From NCBI GenBank assembly GCA_958496175.1, contig OY292278.1, positions 42,718,001-42,782,000 on the forward strand: a stretch of DNA of 64,000 bases. Direction: 5' to 3'. Within the stretch, counting starts at the first letter, position 1, and the number at the start of each line of letters is the position of its first letter. This document shows positions 13,191-23,962 of this stretch, piece by piece. Source of the stretch: Sisyra terminalis (lineage: Eukaryota; Arthropoda; Insecta; Neuroptera; Sisyridae). The notes beneath the pieces are model-generated. The model was not told the origin of the DNA. It searched no databases and worked only from the letters and a program-made list of their open reading frames with translations. The position numbers were made by a program, and so were the translations under genes.

Positions 13191-13911
13191 TTAAGGGGTT
13201 ATGTACAGTTAGAAGGCCGAAAAAAAGCAAATTGTCCAGAATTTTTTCAGAGAAAACTTTTTAATTTATTGATCCAAAAATTTATACACATATTATGGTA
13301 TATTTTATCTGTATTTTAAGACTTAGTATTAGTAAAAATATATATTTGGAAAGGAGCTAAAGCTGATCTCCGAGAGCTCCTCTCAAAAAAGGCATTTTGC
13401 AGTGACCACTATATCTCTGAACTGGATCCTCTGAATTTAAAAAACCAAACAAATTTCGTTAAAATAATGTTAAATCTAGTAATTAATCGAAGGAATAAGC
13501 AAAATATTTTTTTTTTGACAAAATGGCGGTTTTTCAAAAAAATAATCGATTTTTGACTAAAATTTCGACCCTAAATTGTATATAAAAGAAATAATATTTA
13601 TCGGTGAGAAAAAATCTTCGATTAATTACTAAAAAATATATTTAAGAAGCTCGTGTTAAAATTTGAGACTAATCGGCTTAGCCGTTTTGGAGTAATGTTG
13701 GTCACCGACTTTGAAAATACCATTTTGAGAAAAATGCGTTTAAAGTTTGAAAAGCACTTTACATAGGATACATTTTTTTTTCAAATTTGAGTGTAACTTC
13801 GAAAATATTCACCGGAACGATATGAAATTTTCTGTATGTTTTCTTAAATGTATATACATTAATAAAAAAAAATCGATTATTTGAAAATGCTAACTGTATA
13901 TAACCCCTTAA
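13191..13911. mobile_element. TTAA-flanked MITE with ggggttat ends
   Basis: TTAAGGGGTTATGTACAGTT on the left and AACTGTATATAACCCCTTAA on the right form near-perfect terminal inverted repeats bounded by TTAA. A duplicated TTAA target is characteristic of piggyBac-type transposition. The ~713 bp interior is non-coding (the 66-codon minus frame at 13,759-13,959 crosses the end). The sequence just outside both ends (gccaatta / taattggc) is also inverted, suggesting insertion into another repeat. Confidence 0.75.
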
Positions 13912-15340
13912 TAAGAATCTAATTTGATCATATAAAACACCCCTCGCTTTGATGTACAACTAAATAGCTTACGATTCTCATTAATTGGCTAGTATCGTCT
14001 TAATATTGATGATGCAATCGGAAGATAAGATACAGTTCATAATTTTCGAACTTGTGGCTTTTTGTGATAGATCAGCCTCAATAGTATCAACATTTTTACA
14101 TCTAGTGTGCAAATTTTAATGCCAAATTTGTAAAAATCATTTTATTCTAAGGAAAATATCAAAAATTACATTCTTAACATCATTCAAGCTTTCAATTGTT
14201 TTACCACTTAGTAAATGTTGTAACGATTGAAATTTCCAGAAATCCAATGGAATATCTTTGGACGATTATAGTAGATACGCCAATATTATCTCTTCCCTTT
14301 AATTAATTATTTTTTTCCTGGACTTTTTTTCTGCAGTGGGGTCTTGCATTACCGTATTGCAGCATATAATTTCCTCAATTAACAGTTAAACTTGTCTTTA
14401 GATAAGTTTAAACTTTGATTTAAATTTTTGAATCGAAAATATGAAAAATATGGATTAATACTGTTGAACTTATTGTTGAAATCAATGAATGAATCTGAAC
14501 TCTTAATAGTTTATTTTTGTAGATATATAAGGCCACTTTTTCAGGATGCATTTTTTCTTTTTTTATAAAAGCAGTACTAAATTTTTGCAGTGTAATCTGC
14601 TTTTATTGTGTGCAGTATGCAGAATTTTAATGACTTTTATAGTCTACTGTATTATAGTAATAAATAATTATCAGTAATTATGAAATTAGAACAAAGTGTA
14701 GCAAAAATTTTTGATAAAAATTGGTCCTAAATTTCCATAGGAATTTCCAATGGAAATCCAATGGAATCCCTTAATTTATTAGTTTCTTCCAGAACTTTTC
14801 TTCTACAGAGGAATCTTGCATTACCGTGTTGCAGCATAGAATTTTCTTGGACTTTTCAGTTCTTGGACACTTTTGGGTATTAAGTTGGTCGACCAAAATT
14901 GATTAGGAATTTATTAAATTAGGAACTTACAAAACTAATTTAACTTCTGACTTCTAATTTAACTTATTGATTATATTTTTTGCCATTCTTTGTTGATACC
15001 AGTTGGAGAAATGAAAATTATCGAATTTGAACTTTCTAACTCATTTGGCATTAATGAACATCCAATGCAATTAGATAAACATTGAAAAGGGATTTAATAG
15101 CAACTTTACGAAGCTACCCTGTGAAACTCGAAGAGCATACAATATCAAAGTAAGATCTTAGAACTTTAGATTTAACTTTATCTAACTAAATAAAATTTAA
15201 TAGAACTTTGATCGTTCAATAGTTTTCTTTTCGTTTAATGCTCCATCGATAGTTCTTTATATTTTCATTGATTTTTCCCAAATCTTTTACCTTTGTGATT
15301 CTTTTTCTTCAATTGATTTTTTCCATTATTTTTGATACCA
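13912..15340. other. Intergenic DNA with a diverged internal duplication
   Basis: Two related blocks near 14,230-14,380 and 14,735-14,860 share ggtcttgcattaccgtattg-like sequence and a preceding caatggaat segment, about 480 bp apart in direct orientation. No gene seen. Confidence 0.4.
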
Positions 15341-15900
15341 CATTTTTAAGTGTATACAATATATAAAATATATTGCAGTCCAATTTATGTAGTATAATTT
15401 AACATAATAATATACAAATTTAATATAATAATATACAAATTTAATATAATAATATACAAATTTAATATAATAATATATAAACTTAATATAATAACATATA
15501 AAAATCATACCACCAACATAAATTTGAACAGAAGTTCAAACAAAAAAATATTCGTGACGTATTGCCCAGATACGTATTTCGATTGCCAAGCAATCTTCAT
15601 CAGTAGTCATCAAGTAGTTTGGATCACTCCGTAACTGCTATGTGATGATTCACTGGGCAATACGTCACGAATATTTTTTTGTTTGAACTTCTGTTCAAGT
15701 TTATATTGGTGGTATGATTTTTATATGTTATTATATTAAGTTTATATATTCTTATATTAAATTTGTATATTATTATATTAAATTTGTATATTATTATGTT
15801 AAATTATACTACATAAATTGGACTGCAATATATTTTATATATTGTATACAAAGTATAACTGTTCAAAGTCAGCGGAAAAAAATTTATTTTGATTATACAC
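15341..15900. mobile_element. Two Penelope 3' ends joined in inverted orientation
   Basis: The minus strand of 15,341-15,655 matches the Penelope element from its last codons (VNHHI.VTE and stop) through the 3' hairpin, the iterated tatattatattaaatttg tract and the gtatac segment (compare 26,415-26,720). From about 15,650 the plus strand resumes inside the hairpin (ctgggcaatacgtcacgaat) and repeats the same 3' region outward. The result is a palindrome of Penelope tails around a ~60 bp ORF-end segment. Two overlapping 60-codon frames here are shadows of the AT repeat. Confidence 0.75.
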
Positions 15901-17785
15901 ATTTTTAAGGCCTCCTATTTCTTTAGAGAGCTATTTTTGGCTCATAACAATACGATTACTGTAACCAATCAATAGATTAATTTTTTTTTGCTGTGAATTG
16001 AATTTCCACCATGTTAAATAAGTTGAGTCCGCGGAGATTTGATTAAAAATAGTTTGATACTATTTTTTTAATCTTCATAAAGTTTTACTGGCTACTGTAG
16101 CTACTTCTTTTAACCGTTGTTTTTTCGTTTATGAAATTTAAAGTCACAACAATATTAAGGAAGTTTTCACTTCAATAAAACACTTTTCCGATTGAATTAT
16201 TTTTAAAATTTTGATGAAAAACAGAATAAAATGAATATTTGTTTCCTGAAAATTTCTTTTTTTCGATGGGAATATTAATTTACATATTTAGATTAAACAA
16301 GAGCAATTGATATTAATTTTTTTGAAAAATTAGACTTTTTTTACACCAATTTTCCTATGTTTTCCCTATTTTGTTGATTTAATTTATCCATTAGATGCCA
16401 TTCTGTGTTATACTGCCTAATAGGATTGAAACGAACTAGCAAGTCAATTACCAGCCAACACTAATAATGCAAGTTAGTAAATTTTGTTTGGGTCACCTAA
16501 ATAAGATCACAAATTAAATCTGAAACCTACTTTAGCCGTATGAGAAAATTGTCTTGTATTTGAAAACGAAATTTGTCAGTGCCATATTTTTCCAACACAT
16601 GTTAACGCAATGTTTCCTCTTCCATTATGTGGGTGAAGAGATTAAGTAGGTAAACTTGAAAAGCAATAAATGCCATTGTAAATGTCGATTTTCCCTCTCA
16701 ATTTGGACATATGTTCAATGTTGTTCAGTGATCTTTTGAACTATATTTTCGAAAAACGATATGAACGATAGGCTTGATATCACTTGAAAAGCCTGAGTGA
16801 TAATCGATTGCGTTTCTAATTTGAATTTCGACGTAGAAAAATCTCGAGAGTTCGAGACGATCGACGCATTTACAATTTATTTTCGTTGTTTGAAAAAAAA
16901 GAAAAGAAAATAAATGGTCAACACTGCACCGGAAACACACGTGTATGACCTACCTTCGATTAAAACTGCTCGCTTTTCATCGTTATCTTATGTCCAAACC
17001 ATCAAGTGAATTAATTGAATTGTCTATTTAATCGTATTACGACGATTTTACCGATTTCTATCAGACCGCATAAGATTCGTTTCTTCGAAAAAATGAATTA
17101 AATATTAGGGGACTAGACACGAAATTTTTTCCAATCGATAGACTGTGCTCTAAATATTTTCTCCATTCCACTGCCCATTGTGAATTTTAAATCGATCATT
17201 TCGGCCGAAAAATTTCACACCATGTCCTCTCTAATCATTGGAATTCAATTGGAGAAGACGTGGATTTCATGATTTGACCAAAAAAAAAAACCCAAATCTA
17301 GGCGTTCAATTACTTTCAATATAATCTATAACTCTATTCAAATATGCAAACGTATACATTTCCAATGCAAAAATCATCTAAAGTTGCCCCCTCTAGTATT
17401 AACAATTCATTTGATTCGATATCAATTGATGCAATTTCTAAACTTGACAATGTATTTTCTTTATTTGATAAATTAGCTTCTTAATATGCGTGAAATGTAA
17501 TAAGAAAAGAATCGAAAGTTTTAGTTTCTAAACAAATCAAAAAAATTTTAGAGTGTTAACTCTAAAAATTCGGATAGAAGTTTAGGGACATATGATTTTA
17601 AGCTTAGATCTCTAGAACTAATTAGTGCTATATTTTCTTAAATATACGCTATTTTTCATTTTTTTGCTTAGTCTTGGAAAATCGAAGATTTTAGCTACCA
17701 TATGTACGGAATGCTTTTACCAAAAATTGGCTCATGAAAATGATTTTCTTCTTAAGCTTATATCTCTCTAAAATCTATTATGTGA
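15901..17785. other. Intergenic DNA, nothing recognised
   Basis: No coding or repeat structure was identified. The 71-codon minus frame at 16,725-16,940 lacks any family feature. Confidence 0.45.
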
Positions 17786-19816
17786 AAATAAAATAGTTGG
17801 GAACATATTTTTAACTTATCTTCTCATACTTCGCTAAAATGCACCTTTGAATGACCAAAAATTTGGTCATTCCTGCTTTAGGAGATTAGGATACTTTCTG
17901 ATGTCTACATAACTGAAATTTAGTATAGAGTCTGATGGTAGGATCCTTATTTTAAAAATAAAATAATTTGGAACATATTTTTAACTTATTTTCCCACACT
18001 TTGCTGAAATGCACCTTATACTGAAACCCAGGGTAAAAATAAAGTATAAATTTCACGTATTTCAGATCAAACGTATATCTTATATTCAAAAAATTTGGTC
18101 ATTCCTGCTTTAGGAGATTAGGATACTTTCTGAAGTCGTACAGAACTGAAATTTAGTATAGAGTCTGATGGTAGGATCCTTATTTTAAAAATAAAATAAT
18201 TTGGAACATATTTTTAACTTATCTTCCCATACTTCGCTGAAATGCACCTTATACTGAAACCCAGGGTAAAAATAAAGTATAAATTTCACGTATTTCAGAT
18301 CAAACGTATATCTTATATTCAAAAAATTTGGTCATTCCTGCTTTAGGAGATTAGGATACTTTCTGAAGTCGTACAGAACTGAAATTTAGTATAGAGTCTG
18401 ATGGTAGGATCCTTATTTTAAAAATAAAATAATTTGGAACATATTTTTAACTTATCTTCCCATACTTCGCTGAAATGCACCATTTACTGAAACCCGGGGT
18501 ATAAATAAAGTTTAAGTTTCACGTATTTCAGATCAAATGTATATCTTATATTCAAAAAATTTGGTCATTCCTGCTTTAAGAGATTAGGATACTTTCTGAA
18601 GTCGTACAGAACTGAAATTTAGTATAGAGTCTGATGGTAGGATCCTTATTTTAAAAATAAAATAATTTGGAACATATTTTTAACTTATCTTCCCATACTT
18701 CGCTGAAATGCACCATTTACTGAAACCCGGGGTATAAATAAAGTTTAAGTTTCACGTATTTCAGATCAAATGTATATCTTATATTCAAAAAATTTGGTCA
18801 TTCCTGCTTTAAGAGATTAGGATACTTTCTGAAGTCGTAGAGAACTGAAATTTAGTATAGAGTCTGATGGTAGGATCCTTATTTTAAAAATAAAATAATT
18901 TGGAACATATTTTTAACTTATCTTCCCATACTTCGCTGAAATGCACCATATACTGAAACCCGGGGTATAAATAAAGTTTAAGTTTCACGTATTGCAGATC
19001 AAATGTATATCTTATATTCAAAAAATTTGGTCATTCCTGCTTTAAGAGATTAGGATACTTTCTGAAGTCGTACAGAACTGAAATTTAGTATAGAGTCTGA
19101 TGGTAGGATCCTTATTTTAAAAATAAAATAATTTGGAACATATTTTTAACTTATCTTCCCATACTTCGCTGAAATGCACCATTTACTGAAACCCGGGGTA
19201 TAAATAAAGTTTAAGTTTCACGTATTTCAGATCAAATGTATATCTTATATTCAAAAAATTTGGTCATTCCTGCTTTAAGAGATTAGGATACTTTCTGAAG
19301 TCGTAGAGAACTGAAATTTAGTATAGAGTCTGATGGTAGGATCCTTATTTTAAAAATAAAATAATTTGGAACATATTTTTAACTTATCTTCCCATACTTC
19401 GCTGAAATGCACCATATACTGAAACCCAGGGTATAAATAAAGTATAAATTTCACGTATTTTAGGTCAAACGTATATCTTATATTCAAAAAATTTGGTCAT
19501 TCCTGCTTTAGGAGATTAGGATACTTTCTGAAGTCGTACAGAACTGAAATTTAGTATAGAGTCTGATGGTAGGATCCTTATTTTAAAAATAAAATAATTT
19601 GGAACATATTTTTAACTTATCTTCCCATACTTCGCTGAAATGCACCATATACTGAAACCCAGGGTATAAATAAAGTATAAATTTCACGTATTTTAGGTCA
19701 AACGTATATCTTATATTCAAAAAATTTGGTCATTCCTGCTTTAGGAGATTAGGATACTTTCTGAAGTCGTACAGAACTGAAATTTAATATAGAGTCTGAT
19801 GGTAGGATCCTTATTA
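17786..19816. repeat. 233 bp tandem satellite, about 9 units
   Basis: The landmark atttggtcattcctgcttta begins at 17,861, 18,092, 18,326, 18,559, 18,792, 19,025, 19,258, 19,491 and 19,724, giving periods of 231, 234 and then 233 bp throughout. The first unit is the most diverged and the last is cut off at ggatccttatt. Variant sites alternate: units at 18,559/18,792 and at 19,025/19,258 form two similar pairs (catttactg then catatactg; gtacag then gtagag), pointing to a 466 bp higher-order step. No open frame spans units. Confidence 0.9.
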
Positions 19817-20372
19817 GATTAAAATTTCTTGTGATCAAATTACTTTCTCTGATTACAACCAAAGACCAGTGCAATCTCAAAAAAATTAGACTATGGTAAA
19901 ACCCATGTTAAATAATGCAAGTAATATCAGTTGGATGTTTTTCGGAATCTCGGGAACTCCCATTATTAAGGAAATATTTTTTTTCATAATCAAAGGTGAG
20001 TATTTTAACTGTGTGATCATCGGATCATCAATTGACGATTTTATACAAAAGTAAATGTTTCCACGATAATGTCAACTTTAAATATAGCCTAAAGAAGTTG
20101 AAAAACTTATGAATAAATCGTTACAAAGATTGAAAAATTGGTATCAAACTATTTTTAATCGAATTCAATAATAGATCTCTTAATGTCAATATTAAGGGCT
20201 AAAAATTTTACTTATTATTATTTTTGGGGTCCCTTATAATATGTTTGATTTTTTTTTCAAAAATAAATCGTTTTTTTTTTAGTCCAACTTAATGTAAATT
20301 GTACATATCCATAGTTTGAAAGCTTTAATCTTTTACTAGTCAGCTTTTTTAGGAACCAAGCTTTTTACATAT
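19817..20372. other. Intergenic DNA with a foldback-family fragment
   Basis: Bases 20,170-20,295 contain ctcttaatgtcaatattaag and a T-rich end with tagtccaac. These resemble the ends of the foldbacks at 8.9, 36.2 and 38 kb. Nothing else recognised. Confidence 0.4.
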
Positions 20373-20670
20373 CTACAGGCGTATGTGGTTATTGGCAAAA
20401 TCAACACGTTTACTAGTTTTCTTCTTGATATTTTTCCAGGTGTATACACTTTTCCATATTTTCGTTAGTATTGCTATATGCTGGTAGATTTCTTCACTGC
20501 TTCTTCTAGTGTTAATGACTAGGATTTCATGGTATATGATCTTTGGAACTACTTTACAACCGTTTATTTCTCTGATTTCTAATGATTTATTACTTGGTCT
20601 ATCAACAACCATTATTTTCGTTTTTAATTTGTTAATATCCAGATCATACTACTCTTTTAGATTGCCAAAT
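20373..20670 (-). pseudogene. LINE reverse-transcriptase remnant
   Basis: The minus frame reads YDLDINKLKTKIMVVDRPSN, then GCKVVPKIIYHE, then RRSSEEIYQHIAILTKIWKS. This follows the order of the stretch after the RT catalytic box in LINE polyproteins (GL.IN..KTK.M; V..F.YLG; SS.EI..RIA.A...L.KIWK). A stop lies just upstream at the position of a codon before YDLDIN, and the catalytic region is missing. The element is dead. It is distinct from the LINE at 11.8-12.9 kb. Confidence 0.7.
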
Positions 20671-20767
20671 AAGCTCATAGGTTTAAAATATCAATTGTCT
20701 TATTTACAGAGGGTTCCGGAAACAAGTACCAAAACTTAAATGGCTATACTTATACGGGCTATTGAGC

Positions 20768-20922
20768 CAAGGTTTATAAAAAACACAGATGGCCTCATGC
20801 GCCACGTGACGTATCCAGAAGAAATTCGTACATATCTTCAGACTGATTCAAATTTCAAAATTCTTCGTATGACGTCATATTTTTTTTTCTAATGGGGCAA
20901 CCTGTGTAATTTATAAACCTTG
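20768..20922. mobile_element. 155 bp MITE with 9 bp target duplication
   Basis: Terminal repeats CAAGGTTTATAA / TTATAAACCTTG enclose a short non-coding interior. The flanks carry an identical 9 bp direct repeat, ctattgagc, at 20,759-20,767 and 20,923-20,931. A 9 bp duplication is usual for Mutator-like elements; that superfamily call is inference from duplication length only. Confidence 0.75.
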
Positions 20923-20931
20923 CTATTGAGC

Positions 20932-22600
20932 TTCAAAGCCCCAATCATAGTGGTAAAACATCGAAGAAATCTAAGGATTTAGATCTTAGTTTAAAAGGAT
21001 TGAAAATTCCCGGTCTTTCTATGCAAAAATATCAACATCTACTTGTTAATAATTATCAGTCACAGAAGTTTCTCACATATCCAGGTCCCGCTTAACCAGA
21101 ATTTACGGTACTATATAAATTTATGAGAAAAAAATAATGCAGCATTGAATAAATTCAATGATTCGTAGTTTAGTTAAAGTTATACATACAGAAATACATT
21201 TCTTCATCATCAGACACGAAAACCCAAATTGGTCTTTAATTCTTCTAAATGTTATTCCGGTTTAAATTATCTAGAATAATCACCGGTTTACCATACATTA
21301 AAATTAAAATTGATGAGTACAAGCAATACATTGTTGAGAACAATTCGTTGCAAACTCTTTTCTAATATTTTCCCTCATGTATAGATAAACCATACCTTGA
21401 AGACCGTAATTTAATTTTTTTACACATGTTTTCTCTATCCAACGGATAAAGCTTTACCTGGAAGATAAATGTCACTATCTAGATACGGTAAAACTGACTT
21501 TTATTTTTGCATATTTTCATACGAAAAAGAAAATTTAGTCACATAAATTACGTGTTTAAAAGAAAAACCACCTACCCAAACAATCTTTTTTTTTTTTTGG
21601 AAAAATCCAGCGAAAGCAAAATATCAATTGTCGACTGCAAAATAAAATTGCTATAGTATACGTTTATAAATTATCATTGCGTGCGAAATTCAAGTTCGTG
21701 ATTTACTTGTACCATTTTTAGCTTCATATTAGTTCTGTACTTCCAAATAATTACTGTACTTTGTATGCAATTTCCAATTAGTTTTATAAAGTAGTTGCAG
21801 TGCTAAAAAATAATTAAATGACTCCAACTAAAGTTTAAGAATTCAAGAACATAATATTAACGTATGACAATAACAATGCATGACAAAACATATAATACCA
21901 TATATTAACTAGTTCCGTAATTTGTTGAGATTTTCTTATACCTTTCTTTTAAAGTTACAAAATAAATTTAGCCAATAAAACTTATATCAATTGCTTCTTA
22001 ATTTGCACAAAAAATAAAAGGAAACTATCGGGAAATTTAAATTTCATAAATATGGTGTCCCGAACCATTTAGGTGTACGGAAAAAAGTAAAATTTGAAAA
22101 AAGTAAAATTCCGATTGGCTTTCTATAAGACTTATTAAAAATGCATTATTCAATTAGAGTTATAATTACAGTTATTACAGCATCCATTACTTACACTTCT
22201 TGTGCTTGTATAAAACAAACATTTGATCTTGCTTTTTCATTGAATTAATGCAATCAAGATCTTCTCAGTGATTTAATCTCTGGCACACAAAAGCAACAAT
22301 TCCTGTAGCAGAGCTGATTTGCATTATATTTAAATCTGAAAATCATAACTTTTATTGGAATAAACTTATGTATGATGATGGTTTCATCAAAATTGGTTTG
22401 GTAGTTTGCCGAAGATATACCGTTAGATTAGAGGAAACAATAGCTAAAATGTTTGAATATTTTAATTAGTTGATTTTGATGAAATTTGGTATGTAAATTA
22501 TATAAATCAAAAGAGGAACTTCCCTTATAATTCTAACCGGGAAAAAGTGGTTCTTTTTTACACATTTCCTCTACTATATGTAAAGATTAATTAAGGCAAC
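20932..22600. other. Intergenic DNA, nothing recognised
   Basis: AT-rich with no supported gene. Near 22,385-22,425 a phrase of the type tcaaaattggtttggtagtttgcc recalls the 3' tails of dispersed repeats nearby, without definable ends. Confidence 0.4.
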
Positions 22601-23962
22601 ATCAGATTTAAATATTTTGCAAAAGAAAACACCCATCTGGTTTTGAAATTTATTTAAGTGAACGTTTTTTATCACTTTTCTTTTTCATGCCATAAAATTT
22701 CGATTTTTAGTTGGTTTTCACTAGAAATTTAAATGAAATGAAGATACAGAAAGTTAGCATAGAAGATTTAGTTTTAATTAAAATATTTTTATTTTAAAAG
22801 TTCCAACAGAATCCGTAATTGCTCCAGATTCACTATCATTGATGCGTCAAAAAAATAAGATTTAAAAGTTTTGACTATCGAAAAATAAATTTTGAATTTT
22901 AATGAACTTTTAATGAATTTTAATGGAATCCCAATTTCTAGCTAATTAATGATTGTAGGACTGGAGGAATTCCGTATTTGGGGGGACAAATTTTTTGTAT
23001 AGAAAAGCTTTCTCCAAAACTCTTTTAATTGCTCAGCAAATACATTAACCACTGCGGTAATAATAATGTATCTAATGTTGAAATTTTTTTGTTAGGGTAT
23101 ACAAATATTTTTTTATAGACACTACGTATTTGGTAGACAAATTTTGTCACTGTTTTTCATCTTTTTTATTTATATGGTCCAATTGTGAACCTAAACCATC
23201 CAGAATCCCAATCAACTATACATAGAAAATTTCAGCAGAATAGGTCCAGTGGTTAAGAAGGAGTTCAGTCCTATACACACACAGAAGAATTATATATATA
23301 AAGATAATTATCAATGAACCAATGATTAAAGACCACAAGCAATTATATTATATTCTGCTAGGGAATTTAAATGGCAATTTTTTGGCATTATACACAGAAA
23401 ATTTCAGCAGAATAGGTCCAGTGGTTAGAAGGAGTTCAGTCCTATACACACGTATAGAAGAATTATATATATATAAAGATAATTACATGTATAATAACAT
23501 ATAAAGGACATTTTATTAAAAACTTATTCTTTATACAATTAAATATTCTTTATATTCACTTGAAAGAATAATGTAAGGTGATATTTTAAAAGGGAAAAAT
23601 CTTCAAAGATCCTCGGAACTACAACAAATTGAAGATTAACTATAGGATCGAAATCAACAAAAAATATTTAGAAAGATATTTTTCAAGGAATCAATGATTA
23701 TAGACCACAAGCAATTATAGATTCTGCTAGGGAATTCAAAGGACAATTTTTTGGCATTATACACAAAAAAATTCTGCAAAATTGGTTCAGTAGCTTAGGA
23801 GGAGTTCTGCCCTACACACACGTACAGAAAAATTATATATATATATAGATAATTATTAATGAACCAATGATTATAGATCACAAGTAGTTATGGATTCTGC
23901 TAGGGAATTTAAAGGGCAATTTTTTGGCATAAAGTTCAATAAAAAAATCTTCCATGCCAATT
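22601..23962 (+). repeat. Left pseudo-LTR of the Penelope element
   Basis: A ~1.36 kb repeat beginning atcagatttaaatattttgc and ending catgccaatt. Inside, a 172-173 bp unit ending in gaataggtccagtggtta occurs twice (landmark aaaatttcagcag at 23,226 and 23,398), plus a diverged third form near 23,768. The repeat ends inside the start of the element ORF: its terminal ATG (23,954) is the first ATG of the coding region. Confidence 0.85.

Noticed and set aside
15326..15908. Two Tyr/Ile/Lys-repeat frames on opposite strands
   Set aside because: Translations of the AT tandem repeat in the Penelope tails.
17786..19816. CRISPR-like or gene-array reading of the tandem repeats
   Set aside because: Units are contiguous 233 bp repeats without spacers, in a eukaryotic context. 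This is a satellite.
23322..23504. 60-codon frame, identical to one at 27,650-27,832
   Set aside because: The identity reflects the duplicated Penelope terminal repeat; the frame itself has no coding character.
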